From Chitinophagales bacterium (GTDB taxonomy: Bacteria; Bacteroidota; Bacteroidia; Chitinophagales; UBA2359), in NCBI GenBank assembly GCA_020629335.1, contig JAHDDN010000326.1:1-6231 (forward strand): a DNA stretch of 6,231 nucleotides, read 5' to 3'. The notes under the pieces were generated by a model. It was not told the origin of the DNA, did no database searches, and saw nothing but the letters and a program-made list of their open reading frames with translations. The stretch's first letter is position 1; every line of letters begins with the position of its first letter. The position numbers were made by a program, and so were the translations under genes. Of this stretch, positions 5,354 to 6,231 are shown in pieces.

Positions 5354-5370
5354 ATCATCTTTGAGATGCA
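5351..5370 (+). repeat. Small hairpin in the putative dnaA leader
   Basis: TGCATC (5351-5356) and GATGCA (5365-5370) pair around an 8-nt loop, about 110 bp before the dnaA start. Its left arm shares TGC (5351-5353) with the right arm of the larger inverted repeat at 5303-5353, so the two pairings cannot form together. Confidence 0.45.
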
Positions 5371-5480
5371 CTAAACACACCAAGAACTCTAATTGTTAGC
5401 CTAAATAAAGTAATCAGGTACATTTTGACTGTACTTTCACTGATATGGCTATTTGCTAACCAATTTAACCTCGCTCTCGA

Positions 5481-6231
5481 ATGACAAATAGACACGAGCT
5501 TGTATGGAATAATTGTCTGGAAATCATCAAGGAGAATGTTAACGAACAGAGCTTTAAAACCTGGTTTGAGCCTATTCGTCCCATTCAAGTGGAAAATAAT
5601 GTCTTGACCATACAGGTACCCAGCCAATTCTTTTATGAATGGTTGGAAGAACATTATGTACCACTTCTTCGCAGAACTATTCGACATGAATTAGGTCCTG
5701 ATGCTCGATTAGAGTATCGGATCATCGTTGAGAATAGTTCCGGTGCTGCACAGCCTTTTACCATCAATATGCCGACTACTCGCGCTGCAACTACCTCCAC
5801 TCGAAATATGGATGATAGTATCAGCGATATTATGGTCGGTGAAGACATTAAAAATCCTTTCGTAATACCTGGGATCCGAAAAGCTAATATCGATTCCCAA
5901 CTCAATCCAAATTATACCTTTGAAAGCTTCGTAGAAGGAGAATGTAATCAACTGGCCCGATCTGCAGGAGTTGCAGTCGCTAATAAACCTGGTGGAACAT
6001 CTTTCAATCCTTTAGTGCTTTACGGAGGTGTAGGATTAGGCAAAACACACCTTGCCCAATGTATCGGTAATCACGTTAAAGAAAAATACCACTCTAAAAA
6101 CGTACTATACGTTTCTTCTGAGAAATTTACTAACCAATTCATCGAAGCCGTTAAAAATGGCTCGATCAATGACTTCGTACACTTCTATCAAATGATAGAT
6201 GTACTCATCGTAGATGATATCCAATTCTTTG
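5481..6231 (+). CDS. dnaA: Chromosomal replication initiator DnaA, 3' end beyond window
   Basis: The first 250 residues of DnaA are present; the gene runs off the window. DnaA is the cytoplasmic AAA+ ATPase that binds DnaA boxes at oriC, opens the duplex and helps load the helicase. Domain I is at about 1-82 (VWNNCLEIIKENV, QSFKTWFEPI, PSQFFYEWLEEHYV), followed by a short, Thr-rich, variable domain II at about 83-125. The ATPase domain begins near NPFVIPG (125-131) with LNPNYTFESFVEG (141-153), Walker A GGVGLGKT (182-189) and Walker B VLIVDDIQ (241-248, acidic D245 and D246). Sensor motifs, the arginine finger and the C-terminal DNA-binding domain IV lie outside; a complete protein should be around 460-480 residues. 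The ATG at 5481 is the first start after an in-frame TAA at 5466 and fits the family N-terminus. There is no Shine-Dalgarno sequence. Confidence 0.98.
   Translation, partial: MTNRHELVWNNCLEIIKENVNEQSFKTWFEPIRPIQVENNVLTIQVPSQFFYEWLEEHYVPLLRRTIRHELGPDARLEYRIIVENSSGAAQPFTINMPTTRAATTSTRNMDDSISDIMVGEDIKNPFVIPGIRKANIDSQLNPNYTFESFVEGECNQLARSAGVAVANKPGGTSFNPLVLYGGVGLGKTHLAQCIGNHVKEKYHSKNVLYVSSEKFTNQFIEAVKNGSINDFVHFYQMIDVLIVDDIQFF

Larger units (their letters stand above)
4928..5480. other. 553-bp gene-free region upstream of dnaA
   Basis: There is no convincing coding region on either strand; the antisense frames running in from dnaA are shadows. The region is very AT-rich and holds several inverted repeats and a -7-like element, listed separately. 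I looked for DnaA boxes (TTATNCACA): the best is TTATACATC near 5279-5287, with two mismatches, and no cluster is seen. An origin here is therefore not supported by boxes, although position and AT content would allow one. It might also hold an unannotated small RNA. Confidence 0.5.

Noticed and set aside
5355..5951. Three overlapping minus-strand open frames across the dnaA start region
   Set aside because: They lie antisense to a clear dnaA gene, overlap each other in different frames, and have no recognisable domain or start signal.

Overview
The window comes from an AT-rich member of the Bacteroidota. The evidence is a DnaA of the Bacteroidota type (N-terminal QSFKTWFEPI and PSQFFYEWLEEHYV), TAnnTTTG -7 promoter elements, few Shine-Dalgarno sequences, and a 5'-nucleotidase split into two genes. 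The first gene has the SLSKSEKRYFKL opening I associate with uncharacterised Saprospiria-like proteins; that finer placement is a guess. All supported genes lie on the + strand.

Layout. 1-160 is a relatively GC-rich, non-coding, repeat-laden stretch. 275-1765 encodes a 496-residue helical protein of unknown function, followed by a hairpin terminator. 1888-2139 is a self-contained small gene with its own -7 element and a very strong terminator at 2169-2203. It encodes an 83-residue peptide that looks like a double-glycine-leader precursor (bacteriocin, RiPP or signal peptide) and is the most interesting item here. 2347-3066 encodes a DinB-like putative metalloprotein behind another good -7 element. 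3067-3185 is a cluster of hairpins and short repeats.

3238-4026 and 4019-4927 overlap by 8 bp and encode the two halves of a 5'-nucleotidase/UshA-type enzyme in reversed order: first the substrate-binding C-terminal domain as a lipoprotein, then the catalytic metallophosphoesterase domain with a twin-arginine-type signal. Together they could rebuild a periplasmic or outer-membrane-associated nucleotidase. 4928-5480 is a 553-bp gene-free region with several inverted repeats, including a perfect 19-bp palindrome, and a -7 element upstream of dnaA. dnaA starts at 5481 and is cut by the window end inside the AAA+ domain, just after Walker B.

The genes do not form one pathway. They look like a row of independent units beside the replication initiator gene, with the nucleotidase pair as the only clear operon. 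No mobile element, CRISPR array, tRNA or rRNA was seen.
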